NCBI RefSeq assembly: GCF_000482485.1
Contig: NZ_AXVK01000029.1
Location: 40,820 to 104,819, forward strand
DNA length: 64,000 nucleotides
Direction of reading: 5' to 3'
Source: Paucisalibacillus globulus DSM 18846
Lineage (GTDB): Bacteria; Bacillota; Bacilli; Bacillales; Amphibacillaceae
Every line of letters begins with the position of its first letter. Position 1 is the stretch's first letter. The notes under the pieces were generated by a model, which saw only the letters and a program-made list of their open reading frames with translations, was not told where the DNA came from and did not search any database. The translations under genes and the position numbers were made by a program. Positions 27,450 through 35,760 of the stretch are shown one piece after another.

Positions 27450-27460
27450 GGGGAGTTGAG

Positions 27461-28285
27461 ATGAAAACAAAGTGGTATATTCAGATACTGAAATATGTGG
27501 TACTAGCCTTATTTACGTTTATATTTGGGTACCCAATATTCTTAATGATTACGTCATCGTTAAAATCAAACATGGAGATATTTACATCTCCGTTAAGTTT
27601 GCCAAGTTCATTTTTATTTGAAAATTATCTAGAAGTTTGGGAAGTAGTGGATTTTTCTAGTTATATATGGAATAGCGTTATCGTAAGTGCTGCATCGGTA
27701 TTCATCGTGCTATTTGTTTCCTCTATGGCGGGTTACTATTTAGCTAGATACAGATTTAAATGGAATTCATTTATCTTATTGTTCTTTATGATTGGTTTAA
27801 TGCTACCTATGAGACTTGCAGTGATTCCACTTTACATGATGATGATGAATTTAGGATTGTTGGATACTCTATTCTCATTAATATTTGTTTATGTTGCAGG
27901 TGGAATTCCCTTTGCAGTATTTCTATTTTATGGATTTTTTCGTACCGTTCCACAGGCGTTGGAGGATTCGGCACGCTTAGACGGGTGTAATGATTTCCAA
28001 ATTTATTACAAGATTGTATTGCCTTTAATGAAACCAGCAATATCCATTGTTGCAATTGTTAACTTGCTGAATGTTTGGAATGACTTCTTCTACCCACTAA
28101 TCTTTATTCGTACGGATGCTTTGAAAACGATTCCTCTTGGCATGTTAACTCTGTTTGGTGAATTTGATACTCAATGGAATCTATTATTTGCTGGATTAAC
28201 TATTTCATCATTACCAATGCTGATTGCATTCTTATTTGCTTCAAGACAATTTATGGATGGATTAACAGAAGGAGCAGTTAAGTAA
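27461..28285 (+). CDS. Sugar ABC transporter permease (MalG-type)
   Basis: This 274-residue inner-membrane subunit has six hydrophobic segments. The EAA loop is EDSARLDGCNDFQIYYKIVLPLMKPA. Ribosome site AGGGGGAG. It ends the operon as now seen; a truncated-looking 18-codon frame (28328-28384) and non-coding sequence follow. A downstream catabolic gene may have been lost. Confidence 0.93.
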   Translation: MKTKWYIQILKYVVLALFTFIFGYPIFLMITSSLKSNMEIFTSPLSLPSSFLFENYLEVWEVVDFSSYIWNSVIVSAASVFIVLFVSSMAGYYLARYRFKWNSFILLFFMIGLMLPMRLAVIPLYMMMMNLGLLDTLFSLIFVYVAGGIPFAVFLFYGFFRTVPQALEDSARLDGCNDFQIYYKIVLPLMKPAISIVAIVNLLNVWNDFFYPLIFIRTDALKTIPLGMLTLFGEFDTQWNLLFAGLTISSLPMLIAFLFASRQFMDGLTEGAVK

Positions 28286-28436
28286 TGACAAAAAAAGTAT
28301 GTAACCTTTGATTAACATAAGAGAAGAATGAGTGAAAATAATATATTAGAAGCCTATAACTGGGATGATTTCGTTAAAAAGTAATTATGAAAGGGATTTT
28401 GTTATGTGGATGCCTCGAAAAAATAAATAAACATGA
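28286..28436. other. Intergenic remnant after the CUT1 permeases
   Basis: There is no convincing gene. A short frame at 28328-28384 (MSENNILEAYNWDDFVKK) looks like a gene start that soon stops; its ribosome site is weak. It may be the stub of a lost operon gene. Confidence 0.3.
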
Positions 28437-28603
28437 GAAAAGCTATTCCTACATCATCAATTTGTAAATATTAAAAGTAGTGAATAGCTTTTCAAATTTA
28501 TTTAGTAAAGGGATGTTGAATTTAAAAAAGCCTTTATATTTCGACAAAAAGAAACAAAATTCGGGAAGTGACAGGCACCATTACAACAGGCACCATTACA
28601 ACG
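28437..28603 (-). repeat. REP-like repeat copy 7 with hairpin and 15-bp tandem duplication
   Basis: Minus-strand head GGTGCCTGTCACTTCCCGAA ends at 28579, then TTTTGTTTC...TTTTTGTCGA and a stem AAAAGCTATTC / GAATAGCTTTT (about 28437-28494). The 15-base unit CAGGCACCATTACAA is duplicated in tandem (28572-28586 and 28587-28601). The second copy contains the last two codons region and the stop of pxpA. Confidence 0.88.
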
Positions 28604-29351
28604 AGCTAATTCTAATTCTCTCTTTTGCTAAGGTATTCCGTATTACTTTAATCATTTCCAAGGCGCTTTGGGTGTCTCCATGCACACAGATAGTTTGTCC
28701 CTCTACCTTTAATTCTTCGCCTGTAATAGAGGTGATTCGGTTTTCTTTAACCATCCTGACAACATTTTTAGCCACTTGTTGCGGATTTGTAATTATTGCA
28801 CCATCGTGACTTCTTGAAACTAAAGTCATATCCTTGTTATAAGCCCGATCTGCAAATAATTCCAAAACATATGGCTGACCTTTTTCCTTTGCGACTCTCT
28901 CCAGTTCAGAGTTAGGCTTAACGAAAAGGGGTAGTTCAGGATTAACGGTGTGAACGGCCTCTACAATACTAGTTGCGATGCCAGTATCCGTATCCGCCAT
29001 ATTATTTAAATTTCCATGTGGCTTTACATGCTGCATCCGAACGCCATGCTTTTTACAAAATATGTCCAGGGCACCAATTTGATAGAGAATGATATTGGTT
29101 AAGGTTTTTGATGGGATGTCCATATTCCACCGGCCAAAACCCAATAGATTAGGGAAACCAGGATGAGCTCCGACCCCGACATTATATTTCTTGGCCATTG
29201 CTACAGTATGGTCCATAACATCTGGGTCACCACCATGAAAACCACATGCGATATTAACAGAGGAAATAAATTTTATGACCTCATCATCTTTACCTATAGT
29301 AAATGCTCCGAAACTTTCCCCCAAGTCACAATTCAAATCAATCGTCTGCAT
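28596..29351 (-). CDS. pxpA: 5-oxoprolinase subunit A (LamB/YcsF family)
   Basis: The start was set at MQTIDLNCDLGESFG after AAAGGAGGAA; a GTG-like extension of eight codons is less likely. The 251 residues match the PxpA family: DLNCDLGESFG, NIACGFHGGDPDVM, GVGAHPGFPN and KPHGNLNN. With PxpB and PxpC it hydrolyses 5-oxoproline to glutamate using ATP. It is last in the minus-strand order pxpB-pxpC-pxpA, 17 bases after pxpC. Its 3' end lies in a 15-base tandem duplication derived from the edge of a REP element. Confidence 0.95.
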   Translation of the reverse strand: MQTIDLNCDLGESFGAFTIGKDDEVIKFISSVNIACGFHGGDPDVMDHTVAMAKKYNVGVGAHPGFPNLLGFGRWNMDIPSKTLTNIILYQIGALDIFCKKHGVRMQHVKPHGNLNNMADTDTGIATSIVEAVHTVNPELPLFVKPNSELERVAKEKGQPYVLELFADRAYNKDMTLVSRSHDGAIITNPQQVAKNVVRMVKENRITSITGEELKVEGQTICVHGDTQSALEMIKVIRNTLAKERIRISSL

Positions 29352-29368
29352 CGTAATTCCTCCTTTCG

Positions 29369-30319
29369 TTAACAATTAGCTTGCAAAATTTTAAACATCT
29401 TTTCCTGTACTTGTAACCATTCCTGTGCTTCCTGAAGTGTAACTTGTTCAAACATAACACAGTCATTTGGTTTTAATTGTGCAACCTTTGGAAGGTCAAC
29501 GGTTATTACCCCGCCAACTTTTGTATACCCTCCAACACTTGGCCTTCCTGCTTGAAAAAGAATTGGCTTGCCACTTTTTGGTACTTGAATGGCTCCCATA
29601 AACATTCCCTCAGAAAGGATATCAGCTCCAATTTTATGTTCTATCCTCGGTCCATCTAAACGACATGCCATTCGGTCTGCATCCTTTGTAACGGAATATT
29701 CAGCTGAAAGCAATGTATCAATACCTTCCTTGGTGAAAGCATCGTCTTGTGGACCTAAGATGATTCTTAAGTTAACTTTTCTAGAGTATGTAGGTACAAG
29801 TTCCGGTGAAAGCTTTCTGGGAAAGTATTTCTTGTAAGGCCGCCATTCATATGCATGTATCGTATCACTTTTCACAAGCCCTCTACCAAAATAGCCCCCA
29901 ACTCCACTAATGAGGTCAGTTGATTTACTTCCAAGTGTATCCTCAACCTTAATGCCTCCAGCAACTGCTATATATGCTCTGCAACCAGAACGATAGCCTT
30001 TGAAAGAAAGAGTATCTCCTTTATTGACAGTAAAAGAATGCCAGAGTGGGACAGGGGTGTTATTAACATATGGGGTTAAATCTGCACCTGCGATGGCGAT
30101 AGTTCTAGTTTCATTTACATGTAGTGTTGGACCGATTAGCGTTACCTCGAGTGTTGCTGCATTTTCCTGATTTCCCACAAGAATATTGGCCATCCGATGC
30201 GCGTAATGGTCCACTGCACCCGATACAGCCAGGCCATACTTTTGATAACCTTTTCTGCCAAGGTCTTGAATGGTTGTGAGCAATCCAGGTTTTATTACGT
30301 CGAAAATAACAATCACCAT
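29369..30319 (-). CDS. pxpC: 5-oxoprolinase subunit C (biotin-dependent carboxylase-like)
   Basis: This 316-residue protein is of the KipA/urea-amidolyase-like family. Recognised segments: KPGLLTTIQDLGRKGYQKYGLAVSGAVD at the N-terminus, ATLEVTLIGPTL, GCRAYIAVAGGI and the C-terminal GRPSVGGYTKVGGVITVDLPKVAQLKPND. It forms a complex with PxpB and acts with PxpA on 5-oxoproline. Two bases separate it from pxpB, so they are translationally close. Confidence 0.95.
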   Translation of the reverse strand: MVIVIFDVIKPGLLTTIQDLGRKGYQKYGLAVSGAVDHYAHRMANILVGNQENAATLEVTLIGPTLHVNETRTIAIAGADLTPYVNNTPVPLWHSFTVNKGDTLSFKGYRSGCRAYIAVAGGIKVEDTLGSKSTDLISGVGGYFGRGLVKSDTIHAYEWRPYKKYFPRKLSPELVPTYSRKVNLRIILGPQDDAFTKEGIDTLLSAEYSVTKDADRMACRLDGPRIEHKIGADILSEGMFMGAIQVPKSGKPILFQAGRPSVGGYTKVGGVITVDLPKVAQLKPNDCVMFEQVTLQEAQEWLQVQEKMFKILQANC

Positions 30320-30321
30320 CC

Positions 30322-31008
30322 TTAATCCTGTTTAACGATAATTTCATCATACTCTTTTTTCGTGACCGATTTAAATTTTATGGTATCACCAGGAGAGAGT
30401 AAGAAGGGTTTCGCACTGTTTGGATTAAACAGTGAAATTGGTGTACGTCCAATTATTCGCCAACCTCCTGGACTAGTTACAGGATAAATCCCGGTTTGGT
30501 TATTTGCGATTCCTACACTACCCGCATAGACCCTATTTCGGGGGCTATCTAGCCTTTCGGTTGCAATTTTATCGTTTAATCCTCCCAAAAAAGGAAATCC
30601 AGGACTAAATCCTAGGAAGTAAACGGAGTAAAATGGAGCTGTATGAAGGTCTATTACTTCATCTGGAGTAAGGTTATTGATTCTGGCTACATCAGCTAAA
30701 TCTGGACCTGTGTCATTTCCATATAAAACTGGTATCTCAATGGTGTTATTTCCTTTGAACTTAGATAAATCCATTTCCTTTATTAAAAGATCAACAGTGG
30801 TAAGTAGGTCTCTATATGTAATCTTTAAGGGATTATAGTGGATTAGAAGCGTTGTATAGCCAAGGATGACTTCTTCTATTCCAATTATGGCTTTGGCTTC
30901 AATTACTTTAGAAAGTTTTTGTACAGTTTGACTAGTATGCTCGTTCATTTGGTTGCCAAATTTAACGACAACGGATTGATCTCCAGCTAATTTGAATGAA
31001 TAATCCAA
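30322..31008 (-). CDS. pxpB: 5-oxoprolinase subunit B (KipI-like)
   Basis: This 228-residue protein has the KipI/AHS1 signature: an N-terminal QSVVVKFGNQ motif, HYNPLKITY, the PVLYGNDTGPDLADVA segment and FSPGFPFLGGLNDKIATERLDSPRNRVYAGSVGIANNQTGIYP. First gene of the three-gene minus-strand operon; ribosome site AGGAGGCATT with ATG. Divergent from glpX. Old annotations as a KinA inhibitor derive from kipI, but the operon with pxpA and pxpC favours 5-oxoproline use. Confidence 0.94.
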   Translation of the reverse strand: MDYSFKLAGDQSVVVKFGNQMNEHTSQTVQKLSKVIEAKAIIGIEEVILGYTTLLIHYNPLKITYRDLLTTVDLLIKEMDLSKFKGNNTIEIPVLYGNDTGPDLADVARINNLTPDEVIDLHTAPFYSVYFLGFSPGFPFLGGLNDKIATERLDSPRNRVYAGSVGIANNQTGIYPVTSPGGWRIIGRTPISLFNPNSAKPFLLSPGDTIKFKSVTKKEYDEIIVKQD

Positions 31009-31197
31009 TTTAATGCCTCCTGTGACTTTCTTCTTTATGTCTATTTTATCATTGTTTCTTTGGAAAAAGAGACGATGTTTTACAGAGAATTTACATTAGA
31101 TTCATACAGACATTACAAACTATCCTTATAATAAATGTGAAAGTAATTAATGATGCTATTTTTCAGGTTCACTTATATATACCCCCTATTTTTAATA

Positions 31198-31298
31198 AAG
31201 AGACATGAATTGACCACTCCACATGGTTAGTTGATGTCTTTTTATAGTTTTAATAAAAAACGACATTAAATGACAAAAATCGGGAAGTGACAGGCACC
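31198..31298 (-). repeat. REP-like repeat copy 8 with imperfect hairpin
   Basis: The minus-strand head GGTGCCTGTCACTTCCCGAT ends at 31298, with a TTTTTGTCA motif and an imperfect stem (GAGACATGAATTGACCA / TGGTTAGTTGATGTC, 31200-31240). It lies between divergent genes, not after a stop codon, so it breaks the usual rule. Confidence 0.82.
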
Positions 31299-31332
31299 TA
31301 AAAGTGGTGTAGAATATTAAATGTTGTTATTA

Positions 31333-31380
31333 TGCCTATTTGGTGGGGGTTCGATTTTATTCCAGTCAAATAGGCTCTTT
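31333..31380 (+). promoter_or_regulatory. Leader hairpin before glpX
   Basis: GCCTATTTG and CAAATAGGC form a 9-base stem followed by TCTTTCT, just before the glpX ribosome site. It could be an attenuator or the end of an upstream transcript. Confidence 0.45.
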
Positions 31381-31406
31381 CTATGAATCAATGAGGAGGC
31401 GCTATG

Positions 31407-32351
31407 ATGAACCATTTAATAAAAGATTTTCTAAAAGTAACAGAAGAAGCTGCCATTCAAACATTGCCTTGGGTTGGTAGCGGAAATAAAAATGGCGCCG
31501 ATCAAGCAGCTACAACATCGATGCGGAATAACTTAAATCAAATTGAAATGCAAGGTGTTATTGTAATTGGTGAGGGTGAAATTGACGAGGCCCCAATGCT
31601 TTATATTGATGAACAAGTCGGAACAGGAACTGGCAGCAAGTTAGATATTGCTGTGGACCCAATTGATGGGACAACTCCTGCGGCTAAGGGAAAGGATAAT
31701 GCAATTTGCGTTATTGCTGCAGCACCAAAAGGAACGCTTTTACATGCTCCAGATATGTATATGGAAAAGATGATTGTAGGGAAAGAAGCAGCTGGTGTGA
31801 TTGATTTGGATGCACCTCTATTAGACAACCTGATTGCAGTTGCTAAAGCGAAGAATAAAAAAGTAAGTGAACTATGTGTCATAATTCAGGATCGGCCAAG
31901 ACATGATGATGCAGTTCGTATTATGCGAGAAAATGGAGTTACAGTGGAGTTGTTTCAAGACGGGGATGTATTAAAGTCCTTGTTACCATGTGTAAAACCA
32001 GATGAATACGATATGCTTTATAATATTGGTGGTGCACCTGAGGGTGTTTTATCAGCGGTAGCAATTAAATGTCTAGGAGGAGAAATGCAAGCGCGTCTTG
32101 CTTTTCGTAACAAAGAAGAATACGATCGCTGTATGCGGATGGGATTGGAAAATCCTAAAGCAGTGTTACGTCATGACCAACTAGCAGGGTCTGATCAAGG
32201 TCTGTTCGTTGCGACAGCTATTACAGATACAGAATTTTTGAAGGGAATACAGGAAAACTCTTCAAACGCAACAACACAATCACTAGTCATCGACGATAAA
32301 TCCAAACAACTAAATATAGTAGAATCAATTAAAGAATTAGTCTTGGTTTAG
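31407..32351 (+). CDS. glpX: Class II fructose-1,6-bisphosphatase
   Basis: This 314-residue GlpX protein has the metal and phosphate motifs GEGEIDEAP (about 55-63) and DPIDGTTPAAKG (about 84-95), plus YNIGGAPEGVLSAVAIKCLGGEMQARL. It removes the 1-phosphate of fructose-1,6-bisphosphate in gluconeogenesis. Two adjacent ATG codons exist; the second has the better distance (7 bases) from GGAGG. The gene stands alone between a leader hairpin and a REP/terminator unit. The C-terminus has a longer polar tail (SKQLNIVESIKELVLV) than some relatives. Confidence 0.95.
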   Translation: MNHLIKDFLKVTEEAAIQTLPWVGSGNKNGADQAATTSMRNNLNQIEMQGVIVIGEGEIDEAPMLYIDEQVGTGTGSKLDIAVDPIDGTTPAAKGKDNAICVIAAAPKGTLLHAPDMYMEKMIVGKEAAGVIDLDAPLLDNLIAVAKAKNKKVSELCVIIQDRPRHDDAVRIMRENGVTVELFQDGDVLKSLLPCVKPDEYDMLYNIGGAPEGVLSAVAIKCLGGEMQARLAFRNKEEYDRCMRMGLENPKAVLRHDQLAGSDQGLFVATAITDTEFLKGIQENSSNATTQSLVIDDKSKQLNIVESIKELVLV

Positions 32352-32370
32352 AGTTTTGGGCTAGTGTTTA

Positions 32371-32474
32371 GGTGCCTGTCACTTCCCGAAATTTATCGAA
32401 TAATGTCGAATTTATAAAAGCTATTTGTTTTAGTCTACCCGTTAATCCGGGGGCTAAATCAAATAGCTTTTTTA
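32371..32474 (+). repeat. REP-like repeat copy 9 with hairpin
   Basis: GGTGCCTGTCACTTCCCGAA begins 20 bases after the glpX stop, then TCGAATAATGTCGA and a stem with arms AAAAGCTATTTG and CAAATAGCTTTT (32417-32471) that likely terminates glpX. Confidence 0.9.
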
Positions 32475-32698
32475 TTTTGTTAGAAAAAACTGGGGGACTA
32501 GTAAAATTCTATTATAGTTTGATTGAGAGGCTTCATTTTCAACATTTCCCAGCTAGAAAATATCATTTCATAAGTTAAATCATTCGTTATTATTTTCTTT
32601 TGCAGTTTTGACTTTATTTTTTGGATACTCTATTTTATGGATAGTTCTTTGTTTCATCTAACTAGTAATCTTAAATTTATCTAAAAGGAGGCAATTTT

Positions 32699-33028
32699 GT
32701 GGGGCACGATATTTACGGTATTAATAAGAATAGGGAAGAAATCGCTTATGCTAGGTTTAGTATGGGAAATCCAAATGCTACTTTATTGTATAGGTTATTA
32801 GATGCATATGAATATTTTGCAGGGGTAAGTGGAACAGGAGAGATGGCAAGTTTTTCTTTGCAACAAATGGAGGAGGCTTGGAAGATTTTTAAGGAATACA
32901 ATAAAGATGTTTCTTTCCATTCAGAGGATGAGTTAGAGAATTGGGATGAAAAACAAATCTATAAATTCATCCATAATTGTTTAACAACCGCCCAAAAAGA
33001 AGGTAGTGTAAGAGTGTATTTTGGATGA
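32699..33028 (+). CDS. Small hypothetical protein, 109 residues
   Basis: A GTG start after AAAGGAGGC, a strong site. The product begins MGHDIYGINKNREEIAYARFSMGN and continues with ATLLYRLLDAYEYFAGVSGTGEMASF, then an acidic helical second half (QQMEEAWKIFKEYNKD). It is soluble and helix-rich. Members of a similar small family occur in Bacilli and phages, but I do not know a function. It stands alone and is convergent with the HTH gene across a REP repeat. Confidence 0.75.
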   Translation: MGHDIYGINKNREEIAYARFSMGNPNATLLYRLLDAYEYFAGVSGTGEMASFSLQQMEEAWKIFKEYNKDVSFHSEDELENWDEKQIYKFIHNCLTTAQKEGSVRVYFG

Positions 33029-33086
33029 TTTGGAAAAAGTCTATACAAGTATTTCTTCCCTAAGTACATTTTAGAAGCGGCTTTAT

Positions 33087-33124
33087 CGACAATTATTGAC
33101 AAAAATCGGGAAGTGACAGGCACC
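33087..33124 (-). repeat. REP-like repeat copy 10
   Basis: The minus-strand head GGTGCCTGTCACTTCCCGAT begins 15 bases after the stop of the minus-strand HTH gene, followed by TTTTTGTCAATAATTGTCGA. Confidence 0.87.
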
Positions 33125-33139
33125 CTAAAACCCCAATTC

Positions 33140-33625
33140 TCACTCCAATGTCTTCACTTTAAAATAATCCAACATATTATTTACTTCAAATCGGTCATAT
33201 ATCTCTTTTTCAAGGCAAAATTGAATAATTAGATCAAATGTATCGCTGTCTGATAACGAAAAGCCAGCTGCGTTTAGTAGTTTATCTGTCTTTTCCTTGG
33301 GAAGTTCAAGGGCTAATGCTAATGAAAGAACAGTAGGCTTGCTAGGCTGATAGTCTGTTTTTGAACGTATTTTTGAGAAAAGTCTTCTGTCAATTCCTGC
33401 TTTTTTATAGACCTCAGAATCAGTAGCTCCGGATTTGTCTATGTATGTTAATAGCAACTTTTGAAAGGAAGCCTTTCTTTTTTTGCCAATGAAGTTTTCA
33501 AGGTCAACCTGACTCTCAAGGATATCCGATTGGTTATAAACTATCAAACTTTCATAGCGTTTACTTTCATTTAAATGTTCTTTAATATACTCCATTAATT
33601 CTTGTAACAGATTCTGCTTTAGCAA
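33140..33625 (-). CDS. Helix-turn-helix protein paired with a vWA gene
   Basis: The start was put at a TTG 7 bases after AGGAGGG (giving MLKQNLLQELMEYIKEH); an ATG nine codons upstream is possible. The 161-residue protein has a HTH core, ASFQKLLLTYIDKSGATDSEVYKKAGIDRRLFSKIRS, then YQPSKPTVLSLALALELPKEKTDKLLNAAGFSLS. This is a widespread Firmicutes module that often accompanies vWA, macro-domain or tellurite-type genes. It is divergent from the vWA gene with about 90 bases between, which suggests a regulator or partner of that protein. Confidence 0.8.
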   Translation of the reverse strand: MLKQNLLQELMEYIKEHLNESKRYESLIVYNQSDILESQVDLENFIGKKRKASFQKLLLTYIDKSGATDSEVYKKAGIDRRLFSKIRSKTDYQPSKPTVLSLALALELPKEKTDKLLNAAGFSLSDSDTFDLIIQFCLEKEIYDRFEVNNMLDYFKVKTLE

Positions 33626-33717
33626 GTATATCCCTCCTAAATGTCGCTTCACAGGCGACCAATTTAACCGTAATTTTATTTATTATTATAGCATGGTTAA
33701 CTTAGGAGGATGATTAA

Positions 33718-34296
33718 ATGAAAACGGAAATTATCTTTTTACTGGATCGAAGCGGTTCGATGGGCGGACTTGAGAAGGATACAATAGGTGGATTTAATGC
33801 TTTAGTTCAGAAACAGTGCAAGTTAGAAGGAGAGACGATTTTAACAACCGTGTTGTTTGATCATCAGTATGAATTATTGTGGAATGGCATAGATGCAAGA
33901 GACGTAAGATTGACGGAAGAGGATTATTTTGTAAAAGGTTCTACGGCACTTTTGGACGCAATTGGAAAGGCAATAATGGATGTGAGTTTTCGATTATCGA
34001 ACACCTCACTAGAAAAAAGACCAGATAATGTTCTTTTTGTAATAACAACAGACGGTTTTGAGAATTCAAGTTCCCATTATAGCTATAAACAAGTGAAAAA
34101 AATGATTATGGATCAACAGGAAAATCAAGGCTGGGAATTCATTTTCCTTGGGGCTAATATTGATGCTGCTGCAGAAGGAGGAAATCTTGGAATCAATGTA
34201 GAGAATTCCTTTTCATTCGAAGCAACTGATAGAGGTGTAGATGCAATGTATGGACTAGTTCATGAAGAGCTTTCCATAAGGAGAAAAGAAGAGTAA
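33718..34296 (+). CDS. Stand-alone von Willebrand factor A domain protein
   Basis: The 192 residues comprise little more than one vWA domain. The metal-ion site reads DRSGSMGG (Asp10, Ser12, Ser14), with the Thr in KGSTALLDAIG and the Asp in FVITTDGFENSS completing MIDAS. WEFIFLGANIDAAAEGGNLGI follows. No signal peptide or membrane helix, so it is cytoplasmic. ATG after TTAGGAGGATG. A terminator follows at 34338. The pairing with a divergent HTH gene is conserved in Bacilli as far as I know; the target is unknown. Confidence 0.85.
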   Translation: MKTEIIFLLDRSGSMGGLEKDTIGGFNALVQKQCKLEGETILTTVLFDHQYELLWNGIDARDVRLTEEDYFVKGSTALLDAIGKAIMDVSFRLSNTSLEKRPDNVLFVITTDGFENSSSHYSYKQVKKMIMDQQENQGWEFIFLGANIDAAAEGGNLGINVENSFSFEATDRGVDAMYGLVHEELSIRRKEE

Positions 34297-34337
34297 TACA
34301 GCAAACGGAAGATACTAAACTACTACAGTTCAAGATT

Positions 34338-34372
34338 CCCCCCTGGCAAACATAGTGTGCTAGGGGGTATTT
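34338..34372 (+). terminator. Terminator after the vWA gene
   Basis: Arms CCCCCCTGGC and GCTAGGGGG with loop AAACATAGTGT, then TATTTCT. Confidence 0.7.
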
Positions 34373-34406
34373 CTATGCAAAAAATAAAATCTACTCAGCA
34401 ACTGTT

Positions 34407-34444
34407 CGACAAAAAATGACATATATCGGGAAGTGACAGGCACC
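34407..34444 (-). repeat. REP-like repeat copy 11
   Basis: The minus-strand head GGTGCCTGTCACTTCCCGAT begins 8 bases after the stop of the M50 peptidase gene, followed by ATGTCATTTTTTGTCGA. Confidence 0.88.
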
Positions 34445-34452
34445 TACCAAGT

Positions 34453-35628
34453 TTATTCTTTATTCTTTTTCAGTCTAGCATAGGCTAGTAATCCTAGCAT
34501 TAGGATGGTTAGTCCTAGGAAGACAATGGAATCCCAAAATAGTGGGTTACTAGGTGAATCCCACAGGTACGAAACGGACTGGGAGTAAGCAAAGATTGCT
34601 TGTGGTAGGACATAGATTCCGATCAACACAAAGGTAGTCAGTATTCCAATGATGTAAAAAGTACTATAAATACGTATACCTAATAATTCATTTTGATAAG
34701 CTTGAGTTGTAGAATCCTTTTTCAAAAATGGTAGCCATTTTCTTAAATACTGCTTACCATTCTCCATTAAGTTATAGTGCCCAGTAATATTTTCGATAAC
34801 ATAATACATATCTGTTTTCATATAAAAGAAAAATTGATAAAGAGTTTTAATGAAAATATCAAAGATCACTATCCCAAGGATTCCTGTTATTAGCGAATTT
34901 CCTTCAGCAAAATACAGGGTAAGGATAAAGGAAATAAAAATAATAACTTGTTCAAATGACATTCCTGCAAAATATAGCGGATTTCTTTGTTTAGATGGTA
35001 GTTTCCATGCTGATGTTAAATCTGCCTCGAAAACGACTAAAAATAAACGATTCCCTATATCTAGCTTTGCTGGTAAATTATACGAACGAATCGCTAGAAT
35101 ATGACCAAATTCATGTATTAATATCAACACTAATGAGATGGACATATACATTAACATATTGAACATCATCGAGTCGAATAAGAATACATCTTTATAATTG
35201 GGTAAAAGTGTGGGATTAAGGATAATTAGAAGTACATTTATGAAAAACAAAATAATGTAAAATTTATTTGTTATTTTGTTGAAAAATATTTTCGCCAACT
35301 TAGGGGAAATCCAATTAAATCCATTCGAAGTACGGCTTTGTTTCGTTACAGTAACTCTCTCACCATCTATTTCTTTCACTAAGCCAAATTCTACTAATTG
35401 CTCTGCAAAGGAAATAATTTCAACCTCTTCTTCTAGATATTCTTCTTTTAGTAAGACTTCAATCTCACCTAAGTTTTTTCCTTTTTTTATCAATTCAATG
35501 GCGTCGATACAAATCTTTGGCATCTCATAAAATTCGCCTGATGCACTATCTTCAACGATGAAGTGCTTTTTGTCAGGGCGTATTTGTAAATAGTACAGGT
35601 TTAACCTTGAATCAAGCGTTAGTTTCAT
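34453..35628 (-). CDS. M50-family membrane peptidase with PqqD-like N-terminus
   Basis: Residues 1-95 form a small PqqD-like/winged domain (SASGEFYEMPKICIDAIELIKKGKNLGEIEVLL), as found at the front of peptide-maturation proteases. The rest has about seven membrane segments with the zinc motif HEFGH at residues 172-176 and a second site around FFYMKTDMYYVIENITGHYNLM. This places it with the site-2-protease-like peptide zinc metalloproteases known from bacteriocin and modified-peptide clusters. A 23-codon peptide gene with Cys and Trp lies directly upstream on the same strand, and an HD-GYP gene before that. It probably cleaves or protects against a short peptide. No radical-SAM enzyme or ABC exporter is nearby. 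Confidence 0.85.
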   Translation of the reverse strand: MKLTLDSRLNLYYLQIRPDKKHFIVEDSASGEFYEMPKICIDAIELIKKGKNLGEIEVLLKEEYLEEEVEIISFAEQLVEFGLVKEIDGERVTVTKQSRTSNGFNWISPKLAKIFFNKITNKFYIILFFINVLLIILNPTLLPNYKDVFLFDSMMFNMLMYMSISLVLILIHEFGHILAIRSYNLPAKLDIGNRLFLVVFEADLTSAWKLPSKQRNPLYFAGMSFEQVIIFISFILTLYFAEGNSLITGILGIVIFDIFIKTLYQFFFYMKTDMYYVIENITGHYNLMENGKQYLRKWLPFLKKDSTTQAYQNELLGIRIYSTFYIIGILTTFVLIGIYVLPQAIFAYSQSVSYLWDSPSNPLFWDSIVFLGLTILMLGLLAYARLKKNKE

Positions 35629-35657
35629 TTAAACACCGCCATTTTTTCAAAATAATA

Positions 35658-35679
35658 GGATGCTAGAATACTAGCATCC
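35658..35679 (-). terminator. Perfect hairpin between micropeptide and peptidase genes
   Basis: Arms GGATGCTAG and CTAGCATCC with loop TATT (read on the minus strand), followed by TATTATTTT. It sits 9 bases after the micropeptide stop and may favour the short peptide transcript over the peptidase. Confidence 0.6.
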
Positions 35680-35688
35680 GTTGGATTA

Positions 35689-35760
35689 TTAGTTCCATGG
35701 AGGTAGGATAAAACACCACCAGCAAGTTGTTTTGATCTTTTTTAGTTTACGTACTTTCAT
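35689..35760 (-). CDS. Cys/Trp-rich micropeptide, candidate peptide precursor (23 residues)
   Basis: A very short gene with an excellent ribosome site, AAAGGAGG, 9 bases before the ATG. The product has a basic N-terminal half (MKVRKLKKIKTT) and a core CWWCFILPPWN. It starts inside the 3' end of the HD-GYP gene (14-base overlap, different frame), so it should be translationally coupled. It is followed by a perfect hairpin and then the M50 peptidase with a PqqD-like domain. A basic leader and a compact Cys/Trp/Pro core next to a peptide-maturation protease fit a RiPP or signalling peptide. Three Trp codons also make a leader-peptide role conceivable. Confidence 0.6.
   Translation of the reverse strand: MKVRKLKKIKTTCWWCFILPPWN

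Noticed and set aside
28328..28384. 18-codon frame after the CUT1 permease genes
   Set aside because: Weak ribosome site and no conserved context such as coupling; more likely a remnant.
8836..34444. REP copies as a CRISPR array
   Set aside because: The copies are kilobases apart, in both orientations, and without spacers of regular size.
35689..35760. Micropeptide as a tryptophan attenuation leader
   Set aside because: Three Trp codons and a following hairpin are present, but the downstream gene is a peptidase with no link to Trp synthesis and no alternative antiterminator pairing is evident. Not fully excluded.
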